From contig CAZNFR010000019.1 of NCBI GenBank assembly GCA_964572225.1, positions 1 to 51,605 on the forward strand: DNA of 51,605 bases, in the 5' to 3' direction. The first letter of the stretch is position 1, and the number at the start of each line of letters is the position of its first letter. The stretch is from CAZNFR01 sp964572225 (GTDB lineage: Bacteria > Bacteroidota > Bacteroidia > Bacteroidales > GCA-2748055). The position numbers were made by a program, and so were the translations under genes. Below the pieces are notes generated by a model. That model was given only the letters and a program-made list of their open reading frames with translations. It was not told the DNA's origin and searched no databases. Positions 42,386-49,406 of this stretch are shown here, piece by piece.

Positions 42386-44227
42386 TTATTCGGCTTTGAT
42401 AATCCTGGAATGGAAGTGCTTTCCCTCTGCTTTGATCCGCACAAAATACACTCCTGCCGGGTAGGCTGAAAGGTCTATGAATTCTTGATTTTCAGTATGA
42501 TAAACCCGCTGTCCGCCAAGGTTGTAAACTGAAATATCCAGCGCAGAGGCCCGGGGGAAATCCAGGTAGAAAATTCCGGTTGAAGGGTTTGGAGACCATT
42601 TTGGTCCCGTGTTATAACCTTCGTAGACCTGGATGTCAACGGTACTCTGACAGGAAGTAAATCCCGATATTTCATCCCAAACATCGCTTTTATCCGATTT
42701 CAATCCCTTCAGGGTTCCGTCGGGACTTGCCTTAATCTCAAGGTAGGGGTCGGTTTCGGAATCGTAGGGAGGCCAGTCGGGCAGGGATCCGTCGTTGGGA
42801 TTACCCTGATAGGCAAAATTCACCCAGTATTTCAGAACGGTTTGCTGTACACTGTCGTCCTGATCGGTAAAAAACGGACCGAATGCCAGGGGTGAGTTCT
42901 CCCAGGTGTTAAAGACATAGAACAATTCAATCCCGTGATACGCTCCAAAATCTCCCAGAAAGGGTATAGAAGGGTTGTGAGTATGGCTGAAATGATATCT
43001 GAAGACCGGTTCGGTCTGATTGAGGGATACACACTGAGCCGTTCTCCTGGCAGGAGCAGTAAACTGACCGTCGGTAAGTATGCCTGCGTAGGATTCTTTG
43101 GCCTCTTCATTGGTAGTGCCCGGAGGATATAGTTCAAGGATCGAAGTCCGGTAATCCTCCGGAACGAAAAGATTGACAAATCCGGTAAGCATAAAGGGAT
43201 AAACGGTTGCCGGTACCAGGGGAAGCATTTCGTCGGCATTGCTCCCAATAATTAAAGGAACCTGGTTGAAATTCCCTGACCTGAAAACGGTTTCAGGAAA
43301 ATCCGGGAATACGTAATGGTCCACCACCGGCTGCCAGGCCATCTGCACAATTCCACCTTCAAGGGGTGAGCTGTTTCTCATGGAGAGAGTGTCGGAATGG
43401 ACCTTTCGCATAAAGGCAATTTTAGCCGAATCGCTTCCCTGTGGGATAAATGAATCCACAAATCCCATCCCTTCCGATTTTGCGGTATCATAGTGATTCA
43501 GGACCGGTGATGCACTCTGTATAATGGCCCTGTGAAACAGTCCATTCGCCCGAGGGGAGGTCATCAGATTACCGACATTAACTCCGCCGCCGCTTTCACC
43601 AAAGATGGTGACGTTTTCCGGATCTCCTCCGAAAGCTGCAATGTTGTTTTGTACCCATTCCAGGGCGAATATCTGGTCCATAACTCCATAGTTACCCGAA
43701 AGGGAAGAGGGATTCTCCTGTTCAAGTCCGGGATGAACCAGGTAGCCCAAAGCCCCGAGCCGGTATTGAATGGTGACTACCACGACCTGCCCCCTTTGGG
43801 CAAGGTTCTTACCATGGTAAATCTCCGTACCCCCGGAGAGCTGACTTACGGATCCCTGCTGGTTTCCTCCTCCGTGGATAAAAAGCATCACGGGGAGATC
43901 TCCGGACAGGTCCGGACTCCAGATGTTGAGATACAGGCAATCTTCCTTACCTTCGAGTGTATAGGCGGTATCCCCGATATCGTATTTTTTCTGGGGACAT
44001 TTCGGCGGGAAGCTGTCGACGACCCTGGTTGCACTCCAGCCTGCCGGAGGGATGGGCGGTTTCCATCGAAGGGTATCTTCCGGAGGAGATGCATAAGGTA
44101 TTCCCAGGAATTCATAAGTATCACCATTCATTTGTCCCTGTAGCATACCGTAATGGGTTTGCACTATTTGTCCGCGAAGAATCAAAGCGGAAGCCAGAAG
44201 GGAAAAGATCAGGAAAAGGGTTTTCAT
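42386..44227 (-). CDS. Secreted type B carboxylesterase with type IX sorting domain
   Basis: The ATG at 44227 gives 613 residues with a signal peptide (KTLFLIFSLLASALILRGQ). The carboxylesterase type B domain has GIPYASPP, FIHGGGNQQGS (oxyanion) and the nucleophile elbow FGESGGGVNVG with Ser212. The C-terminal ~75 residues (WSPNPSTGIFYLDF...GVYFVRIKAEGKHFHSRIIKAE) match the type A sorting domain of the Por/type IX secretion system, so the enzyme is likely exported to the cell surface or medium. The in-frame ATG at 44263 is less likely because the signal peptide would not be N-terminal. Confidence 0.94.
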   Translation of the reverse strand: MKTLFLIFSLLASALILRGQIVQTHYGMLQGQMNGDTYEFLGIPYASPPEDTLRWKPPIPPAGWSATRVVDSFPPKCPQKKYDIGDTAYTLEGKEDCLYLNIWSPDLSGDLPVMLFIHGGGNQQGSVSQLSGGTEIYHGKNLAQRGQVVVVTIQYRLGALGYLVHPGLEQENPSSLSGNYGVMDQIFALEWVQNNIAAFGGDPENVTIFGESGGGVNVGNLMTSPRANGLFHRAIIQSASPVLNHYDTAKSEGMGFVDSFIPQGSDSAKIAFMRKVHSDTLSMRNSSPLEGGIVQMAWQPVVDHYVFPDFPETVFRSGNFNQVPLIIGSNADEMLPLVPATVYPFMLTGFVNLFVPEDYRTSILELYPPGTTNEEAKESYAGILTDGQFTAPARRTAQCVSLNQTEPVFRYHFSHTHNPSIPFLGDFGAYHGIELFYVFNTWENSPLAFGPFFTDQDDSVQQTVLKYWVNFAYQGNPNDGSLPDWPPYDSETDPYLEIKASPDGTLKGLKSDKSDVWDEISGFTSCQSTVDIQVYEGYNTGPKWSPNPSTGIFYLDFPRASALDISVYNLGGQRVYHTENQEFIDLSAYPAGVYFVRIKAEGKHFHSRIIKAE

Positions 44228-44290
44228 AAAGGATTTTATTCCTTTAGACGAGAATTCCGGCAATAGGTTTAAGATTTCTAAGCCTGAGTA

Positions 44291-44665
44291 TTATTGAAGG
44301 GAGTGCAGTCCCATTTTGTTCCCTTCCGTATCGAGGAAGAGGGCAAAGAAACCCATTTCCGGACTAATTTCGGTTTTCCCCAGGATAAGCTGTCCGCCAT
44401 TGGGCTCCACACGATCGAGCAATGGCTGAAGGTCCTTTCCTGCACTGAGGTACACAAGAGTTCCATCAGCCGATGGTTTATAATCCTGACTTTTAACGAG
44501 TACGACATTTACGGTGGCTTCCTCAGTACCTAAAACACCCATTTGGGTTCCATCCATATCGAATTCATCGATCTTGATATTCATTAGGTTTTGATAAAAA
44601 TTTATTGCTCTGGAAAAATCCAATACCGGAATTTCCACGACAGAAACAAGGGGTGTGTTGTCCAT
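44291..44665 (-). CDS. VOC/glyoxalase family protein
   Basis: The 124-residue protein has the VOC metalloenzyme fold: VSVVEIPVLDFSRAINFYQNLMNI at the N-terminus, then a central strand with MGVLGTEEATVNVVLV, and the C-terminal EMGFFALFLDTEGNKMGLHS. The substrate is unknown; family members include glyoxalases and resistance proteins. It is separated from the carboxylesterase by 63 bp. Confidence 0.9.
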   Translation of the reverse strand: MDNTPLVSVVEIPVLDFSRAINFYQNLMNIKIDEFDMDGTQMGVLGTEEATVNVVLVKSQDYKPSADGTLVYLSAGKDLQPLLDRVEPNGGQLILGKTEISPEMGFFALFLDTEGNKMGLHSLQ

Positions 44666-44802
44666 GGCTTATGAGTATTAGAATTGCATGATTTGATAGC
44701 TGCTGAAAGGAAACAAAAACTCAAAGGGGTTTGTTTCTGATGAATGGCTGACAGAGGACCGATTTAAGGATTATTTAAGACAATTTGAAAACTTTTAAGG
44801 GT

Positions 44803-45330
44803 TTAGCGGATGTGCGCCTTGAGTTTTTTGATCGCCCAGTCGTAATGGCTTGATGTGGCCGAAACGCAATAGCTGCCAAGGGTTGTTGTGCCTGTCCAGT
44901 CGAAAATCTTTTTTGTGAAAAGTTCTTCATCGGAAAAAGTCCCGATCATTTTCAGGACGGCAGAGTGGCTGGATCTAACCATTTCCTTTGCCTCTTCTGG
45001 CGTGGTACCCTGATGCTTCTCCCATAGTTTCAAATTCAGTTCACCATACGTTCTCCAGGTATAGGGATCCGGAAGAAAATTCGTTTTTATGCCTTTTCGG
45101 TTTTCGTTCACCCAATTCAGGAGTAATTGATGCCACTCGGAAAGATGGATAAGAACATCCCTGAGATTTTTATCCCGATTCCAGTGTGCTTCTTTTTTGT
45201 TCAATTCATTGGAGAAGTCAAATTCCCTGTTAAGGTCTTCAGGGGTCATTGAGTCAATTAATAGCCACAGTTTATCCCAGTTTGCATTTGCAGCTTCCAG
45301 TAATTCTTTTTTTGAGCTTGGTCTTGGCAT
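44803..45330 (-). CDS. ClbS/DfsB-like four-helix-bundle protein
   Basis: The 175-residue protein matches the ClbS/DfsB family (formerly DUF1706) in its pattern. It has MPRPSSKKELLEAANANWDKLWLLIDSM, NLRDVLIHLSEWHQLLLNWVNENRKG, then YTWRTYGELNLKLWEKHQGTTPEEA, and ends near SATSSHYDWAIKKL. In E. coli ClbS gives self-resistance to colibactin by cyclopropane hydrolysis. Most homologs, like this one, are found without the pathway and their role is open. Length 175 is normal for the family. The 366 bp upstream of it holds no clear gene. Confidence 0.87.
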   Translation of the reverse strand: MPRPSSKKELLEAANANWDKLWLLIDSMTPEDLNREFDFSNELNKKEAHWNRDKNLRDVLIHLSEWHQLLLNWVNENRKGIKTNFLPDPYTWRTYGELNLKLWEKHQGTTPEEAKEMVRSSHSAVLKMIGTFSDEELFTKKIFDWTGTTTLGSYCVSATSSHYDWAIKKLKAHIR

Positions 45331-45696
45331 TTTTTCAGGATTTTATCGAGGTTATTTTGATTTCTCATACATTTCCGGGATGGCATTCAGCAGGCCTGTC
45401 TGAAACACCCGGCATCACCTGCTGCATGGGTGCCCGGGTTATAAAGTTGCCGGTGTATAATATTCAACGGGGCATTTCAGGATAGAAATGATCCTTTTTA
45501 TATTCCGTATAACAAGGGTGCTCAGGACTGGTTCCCATTTTTCAATCGTCCTGATCTGAGCTTCAATCATTTCCTCCATATTCAAAATGGGAGCAGAAAA
45601 TACAAAAAAGAAAGGTTTTAAGGAAGAGACAGGAAGGTTTTTTCATCGCAGAAATTATTTATTTTGGGTGGTTTAATCAACAGTGAAGGATTAGCT
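45331..45696. other. Intergenic region of 366 bp without a clear gene
   Basis: Between the ClbS-like gene and the caspase-like gene. On the minus strand it contains a possible 46-residue reading frame (45439-45579) with no recognisable match. Nothing else was found: no tRNA, terminator hairpin of note or repeat. Confidence 0.6.
45439..45579 (-). CDS. Possible small protein of 46 residues (uncertain)
   Basis: An ATG at 45579 opens a short frame reading MEEMIEAQIRTIEKWEP and ending VEYYTPATL. It is amphipathic with no Cys cluster or signal. The frame may be a remnant of a larger gene or a chance ORF. There is no convincing Shine-Dalgarno or promoter. Confidence 0.25.
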   Translation of the reverse strand: MEEMIEAQIRTIEKWEPVLSTLVIRNIKRIISILKCPVEYYTPATL

Positions 45697-47040
45697 TTAA
45701 TCTTTTATACATCGGCATGAGAAATACCATTCCTGGCCTGTTGCGGTAAAGGATCCGAAGCTTAATCCGGGATGAAATGCACTGAGTGCGATATACAAAC
45801 CGCTGCTGTTTTGTGAAGAGGTCCAAAGTTTGGTGTCTTCACCAATCCATCTGAACAGGCTGTTTCCGCCGCCCTCTGTATAGTGACCTGCTGCTTTAAG
45901 GTTAAAACCAAATACATCTGAGTGACTGGTCGGCCATCCCGAGGAGGAACGGAGTTTGTCGGCTGCTTCGGTTTCCCCACCACAATAATCAATGAGCTCC
46001 TGATATTCGGCCTCTGATGGGACATGCCATCCGTCGGGACATAAGCCTTTAACCACTGTAGAGTCGGTGGAGGTTTGTAAACCGGTTAATTCTTTAATAC
46101 TGTATAGTCTTCCATAGCTGCTGCAGTTTCCGGAGCTGTTATCATAACAAATCCCTGCACCGTCCCAGTCGAGGTTTTCGGCCATCCATGTCTGGTCACC
46201 AATACATACGGTCAGGTACTCTTTACCATCGCGGCTGTCAACAAAGCTTTCCGAACAGTCCTCGTAATGATATCCTCTGTCCAGGTAATGATTCATGGTT
46301 TGTGGACCAAAAATAAATCTTTCAGCCTTTCTTTGTATTGATCTGAGGGGCAAGTCTTTCCAGTACCGGTCGTCCTGCAGCAGGGTAGTACGGTTCGCTA
46401 AATGGGCAATTCCGGTTGTGTCCACATCATATAGCATACTTCTGATAATGGTGTCTTCTGCCCGCCAGCACAGATCATTGGTTACCCGGTCTGCCCTGCC
46501 GTTTGTATAGGAATAGCCATAAAAAGATTTGACTCCTTTGGCAGCAAGGATACTGCCCATTCTGCCATTATAATTTCCAGAATAGCAATAGTTTGCTACC
46601 CAGATTGCGTTGTCGAATTGCCAGTTCTGTTTTTGAATATATTCGAACGTCAGGTCGTAGGAAGCCTCATCAATTTCCACCTCTTCATCGGTTCCATAAT
46701 TCCAGTAACTGGTAATGGTAATATCCTTCTCTCTTAAGGCTGAAGCAATTTCATTAACCCCATCGGCTACTTCAACGTCATCGGAGAATGCAATCAGATT
46801 GTTGCTAAATACGGCCTCTCCGGTTGAAAATCCGTTGTTCGATCCATGTGTATTGATAATAATGAAACCATAGTCGGTGATATCACGAAAAGCATCGATT
46901 CCTTCGTCAACCCTCAGGGTGACCTCCAGGTCTACTTTCCCTCCTTCAGCAAGATCAACCACATCCTGGATATGTTTCGCGTCCGGGGCAGGGCAGTAGG
47001 GTGCATAAAAATCATAGGAATGGGCTAAAACAATCAGCAT
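45697..47040 (-). CDS. Caspase-like (clan CD) domain with FISUMP C-terminal domain, 3' part of a split gene
   Basis: The 447-residue chain has a clan CD-like fold. After an internal strand it has FIIINTHGS with His65, then AIWVANYCYSG with Cys152, the His-Cys spacing of caspase/gingipain-like proteases. The C-terminal ~175 residues are a FISUMP (Fibrobacter succinogenes major paralogous) domain, with DQTWMAENLDW, CPDGWHVPSEAEYQEL and a WTSSQNSSGLYIAL end. It has no signal peptide of its own. It lies in the same frame as the lipoprotein at 47080-47472, with a single TAA and 13 sense codons between. It is probably the 3' part of one broken gene. It could be a surface protease; activity is unproven. 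Confidence 0.75.
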   Translation of the reverse strand: MLIVLAHSYDFYAPYCPAPDAKHIQDVVDLAEGGKVDLEVTLRVDEGIDAFRDITDYGFIIINTHGSNNGFSTGEAVFSNNLIAFSDDVEVADGVNEIASALREKDITITSYWNYGTDEEVEIDEASYDLTFEYIQKQNWQFDNAIWVANYCYSGNYNGRMGSILAAKGVKSFYGYSYTNGRADRVTNDLCWRAEDTIIRSMLYDVDTTGIAHLANRTTLLQDDRYWKDLPLRSIQRKAERFIFGPQTMNHYLDRGYHYEDCSESFVDSRDGKEYLTVCIGDQTWMAENLDWDGAGICYDNSSGNCSSYGRLYSIKELTGLQTSTDSTVVKGLCPDGWHVPSEAEYQELIDYCGGETEAADKLRSSSGWPTSHSDVFGFNLKAAGHYTEGGGNSLFRWIGEDTKLWTSSQNSSGLYIALSAFHPGLSFGSFTATGQEWYFSCRCIKD

Positions 47041-47079
47041 CTTATCATTGGTGATTAGCTTATCATCATCTTTATACTG

Positions 47080-47472
47080 TTAATGGGTAAGGGCATGTCC
47101 GGTACCTGCATTACCTCCCCTGATAAAGGAAGCACTAACATTCGGGTCGTCCCTTCTGTTGAAGATGATATTTCCGGCAATGCCGTTGGTATGGGTAATA
47201 TAAAATGCATGAGGGAATTCACTTTCCACCGTTTCCACTTCGGGATGGGTTTTGATCCAGGCTAAAAGGGAGTCAGAATGTGCATATTCATCAAAATTAC
47301 TCAGATCGTAGTCGCCCAGGGTTGCCTGAAACTGGGTTGCAATTTTATTATGCAGACTAAAAAAGTTTTTAATGTCAGATTCAATGCCGGGCTCGGTTTG
47401 TCCGGGGTCTTTGCTACAGCTAACTGTTATCAGCGCGGTGATGAGGGTTAGTAAAAAACCTGCTTTCCTCAT
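47080..47472 (-). CDS. Lipoprotein N-terminal part of the split caspase-like gene
   Basis: The 130-residue frame starts MRKAGFLLTLITALITVSC, a lipoprotein signal with lipobox ITVSC, and continues as a soluble domain with DIKNFFSLHNKIATQF and ASFIRGGNAGTGHALTH before the TAA at 47082-47080. The frame stays open beyond it as QYKDDDKLITNDK and joins the ATG at 47040. Together they would form a lipoprotein of about 591 residues: prodomain-like segment, clan CD domain and FISUMP domain. A nonsense change is the simplest reading. As it stands the piece encodes only the prodomain-like part. Confidence 0.7.
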   Translation of the reverse strand: MRKAGFLLTLITALITVSCSKDPGQTEPGIESDIKNFFSLHNKIATQFQATLGDYDLSNFDEYAHSDSLLAWIKTHPEVETVESEFPHAFYITHTNGIAGNIIFNRRDDPNVSASFIRGGNAGTGHALTH

Positions 47473-47660
47473 TGTTAATGATTATTATTCGATTCTCAAC
47501 AGAACGGAAGGTTAGAATCAAACCCAAGTTAAACTATTTTCTCTCGTGTTAGTATTAAGACAGCGGGAAGCAGGTCATAAAAATTTGTTAACTTTTCATG
47601 TTAAGCAAATCAAGCACAATCAAAAAGGATTAAGCGATAATTCTTGAAATTGCTGCTCCG

Positions 47661-47696
47661 GGAACCATGTATATGAGTTCATGATAAGGTGGTTCC
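47661..47696. repeat. Short inverted repeat
   Basis: The arms GGAACCA (47661-47667) and TGGTTCC (47690-47696) are perfect over 7 bp with a 22-nt loop. It lies between the split lipoprotein gene and the hydrolase. It has no T-tract, so terminator use is doubtful. Confidence 0.4.
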
Positions 47697-47753
47697 AGGT
47701 TGTGGCGCCACTGTTTGAATTTAGTTAAATAATGCGCTCTAATTAAATGAAAA

Positions 47754-47781
47754 AACGGTTTGAGTGGAAACTCAAACCGTT
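47754..47781 (-). terminator. Strong terminator for the alpha/beta hydrolase gene
   Basis: A perfect 12-bp stem (AACGGTTTGAGT at 47754-47765, ACTCAAACCGTT at 47770-47781) with a GGAA loop. On the minus strand it is followed by TTTTTCATTT. It lies 30 bp past the hydrolase stop. Confidence 0.85.
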
Positions 47782-47810
47782 GTTCCTTATACACTATGAT
47801 GCATATGGAT

Positions 47811-48584
47811 TTATTCTATCCAGTTATTTACATAGCCCGCAACTTCTTGCCAGTTTTCTGATCCAACAATAAAGTGATCTTTACCTTCAAAGATTTTATG
47901 TTCTCTGATGCTCCTATTGTCTTTGTATCGCTTGAAATTTTTCGAATTAAGCGAAGCAGGAATGGTATGGTCTTCTTTACCTGAAATAAAAAGCATAGGA
48001 ACATGTGGTTTTTTAAAATCAATTTTACCTGCTTTCTTCAAAGTTTCACGGGCTATATTTCTGCTTTCAGGGACAACATATTGTTCAAATATGCGATCTG
48101 ATTCTTCCCTTGATAATGTGTTTGTGAAAGCGTAATGAAACCACTTTTTAGTCGGATAATGGACAGAATTGCCCTTGAATGGATTTAGTAAACCAAAGTT
48201 GGATTTGGCAAAACTCAGCTTTGTTGTAATTACTCCCTTTGGAGGTGCACTACTGATTATTATTGCAGCTTCTGCCAGGTCTTTTTCCACTAACTTCTGT
48301 GCGACTAATCCCCCCATTGAATGACCAATAAGGATTGGCTTTTCAGGTAATGTTTGAATGAATACTTCAAATTGATTTAGTACCTCGGAGAATGTTAATT
48401 GTCCTAAATTATCAGGTGCATTTTCCCTTAATTTTGCCGGATCACCATGATGACCCGGATAACTTGGAGCATAAGTAGTATATCCTCTTTCTTCAAAGTA
48501 AGATTTCCATCCCGACCAACTTTCTGAGTTTAAAGAGAGGCCATGGACAAATACAATTGTTTTTGATTCGATTGACTTTTTCAT
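47811..48584 (-). CDS. Alpha/beta hydrolase
   Basis: The 257-residue protein has VFVHGLSLNSESW (oxyanion strand), the nucleophile elbow LIGHSMGG with Ser89, an acid in FISGKEDHTIP and a His in FEGKDHFIV, so the catalytic triad is complete. No signal peptide is visible. The substrate is unknown; the pattern resembles haloalkane- or lactone-hydrolase-like enzymes. It lies 103 bp after the Crp-type regulator on the same strand and ends in a strong terminator (47754-47781). This pairing suggests that the regulator controls the hydrolase. Confidence 0.93.
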   Translation of the reverse strand: MKKSIESKTIVFVHGLSLNSESWSGWKSYFEERGYTTYAPSYPGHHGDPAKLRENAPDNLGQLTFSEVLNQFEVFIQTLPEKPILIGHSMGGLVAQKLVEKDLAEAAIIISSAPPKGVITTKLSFAKSNFGLLNPFKGNSVHYPTKKWFHYAFTNTLSREESDRIFEQYVVPESRNIARETLKKAGKIDFKKPHVPMLFISGKEDHTIPASLNSKNFKRYKDNRSIREHKIFEGKDHFIVGSENWQEVAGYVNNWIE

Positions 48585-48677
48585 TTCACCATCATTTTAA
48601 AAGAATTATTGTTTTCATTTTGCTTGATTTAAAAAATAATTACCCTGCAAAAATGAAGAAGTAGATGGTGAATTTCC

Positions 48678-48691
48678 TTAACCCAGGTTAA
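48678..48691. promoter_or_regulatory. Dyad-symmetric motif before the alpha/beta hydrolase
   Basis: TTAACCCAGGTTAA has 6-bp arms (TTAACC/GGTTAA) around CA. It overlaps the stop codon of the Crp-type regulator and lies 94 bp before the hydrolase ATG. A similar motif lies at 47521-47532, upstream of the split lipoprotein gene. It is a candidate operator only. Confidence 0.35.
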
Positions 48692-49284
48692 AATCGCTTA
48701 CTATCCGTTAATCTTTTTCTTATTCTGCTAAGTGAAGGACCTTGTATCCCTAAATAGGAGGATATGTGGTAAAGAGGTACTTTTTCGTAAAGTTCAGGAT
48801 GGGCTTGAATTAGTTCAAGGTATCGTTCTTCCGGAGATTTTAATAAAAAGCTTTCAACTCTATCGATAACAATATTTGCGGCCATTTCAGCAGTCAAGCG
48901 TCCGAAGCATTCCCATTCGTGCGATTCTTTATATAGTTTTTTGAGATCAAATATATTGATGCTAACTATGCGGGAATCTGTTAATGCTTCTGTATAATAG
49001 TTACATGGGATTTGCTTAACAAAGCTTTTGTAGGCAGTAACAAAACCATTTTGGGAAAAGAAGAATATGTTTTTGTCTTCTCCAGATTTTTGGTCTATGA
49101 TGTAAGAGCGAAATGTACCTTTTATCACGAATCCTAACTCCTTACAAACATTTTTAAAATCGTTAAATAGTTCTCCTTTTTTGAACGATTTTTCATGCCA
49201 GAAATTCGTGGATAAATTGAATGCTTCTTCGGACATTCCGGAGAATTCTTTAAACGCTGCTTTAAGTATTTCAAGGTTTGTCAT
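48688..49284 (-). CDS. Crp/Fnr family transcriptional regulator
   Basis: The ATG at 49284 gives 198 residues starting MTNLEILKAAFKEF; in-frame codons to 49335 include a weak upstream start. A cyclic-nucleotide-binding-like domain (about 20-110; FVIKGTFRSYIIDQKSGEDKNIFFF) is followed by a helix and a C-terminal HTH (ISSYLGIQGPSLSRIRKRLTD). No heme or FeS cysteine cluster is visible, so the signal is unknown. Nested inverted repeats lie just upstream (49301-49344). It lies 103 bp upstream of the alpha/beta hydrolase on the same strand. Confidence 0.9.
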   Translation of the reverse strand: MTNLEILKAAFKEFSGMSEEAFNLSTNFWHEKSFKKGELFNDFKNVCKELGFVIKGTFRSYIIDQKSGEDKNIFFFSQNGFVTAYKSFVKQIPCNYYTEALTDSRIVSINIFDLKKLYKESHEWECFGRLTAEMAANIVIDRVESFLLKSPEERYLELIQAHPELYEKVPLYHISSYLGIQGPSLSRIRKRLTDSKRF

Positions 49285-49300
49285 TTCAGCATGAGATAAG

Positions 49301-49344
49301 GTTTGTGTTATGAAAAGTTGCACATTTTGAAACACAAACTTTTC
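49301..49344. repeat. Interleaved inverted repeats upstream of the Crp-type regulator
   Basis: GTTTGTGTT (49301-49309) pairs with AACACAAAC (49331-49339), and GAAAAGTT (49312-49319) pairs with AACTTTTC (49337-49344). The two pairs have different centres and overlap. They lie 17-60 bp before the regulator ATG, so they could be an operator or fold in the leader transcript. Confidence 0.5.
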
Positions 49345-49406
49345 AGCCCGCCAAGCCCTTGATTAAATGTTATTTCGTTCATATTTTGCACAATCCGCGC
49401 AATGTT

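Larger units (their letters stand above)
47473..47810. other. Intergenic region of 338 bp with repeats and a terminator
   Basis: No gene is seen. It holds an inverted repeat GGAACCA/TGGTTCC (47661-47667 and 47690-47696, 22-nt loop), a motif AACCCAAGTTAA (47521-47532) resembling the dyad at 48678, and the terminator hairpin at 47754-47781. Confidence 0.7.

Noticed and set aside
45249..45485. A plus-strand frame overlapping the ClbS-like gene start
   Set aside because: Mostly antisense to the gene; no motif and no promoter.
47041..47079. A FLAG-like YKDDDK string in the codons after the TAA
   Set aside because: Only a six-residue coincidence within an acidic-basic stretch; no sign of an engineered tag.
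47080..47082. TAA as a recoded sense codon
   Set aside because: Other genes end in TAA normally (for example the metallophosphoesterase at 11172), so a code change is not supported.
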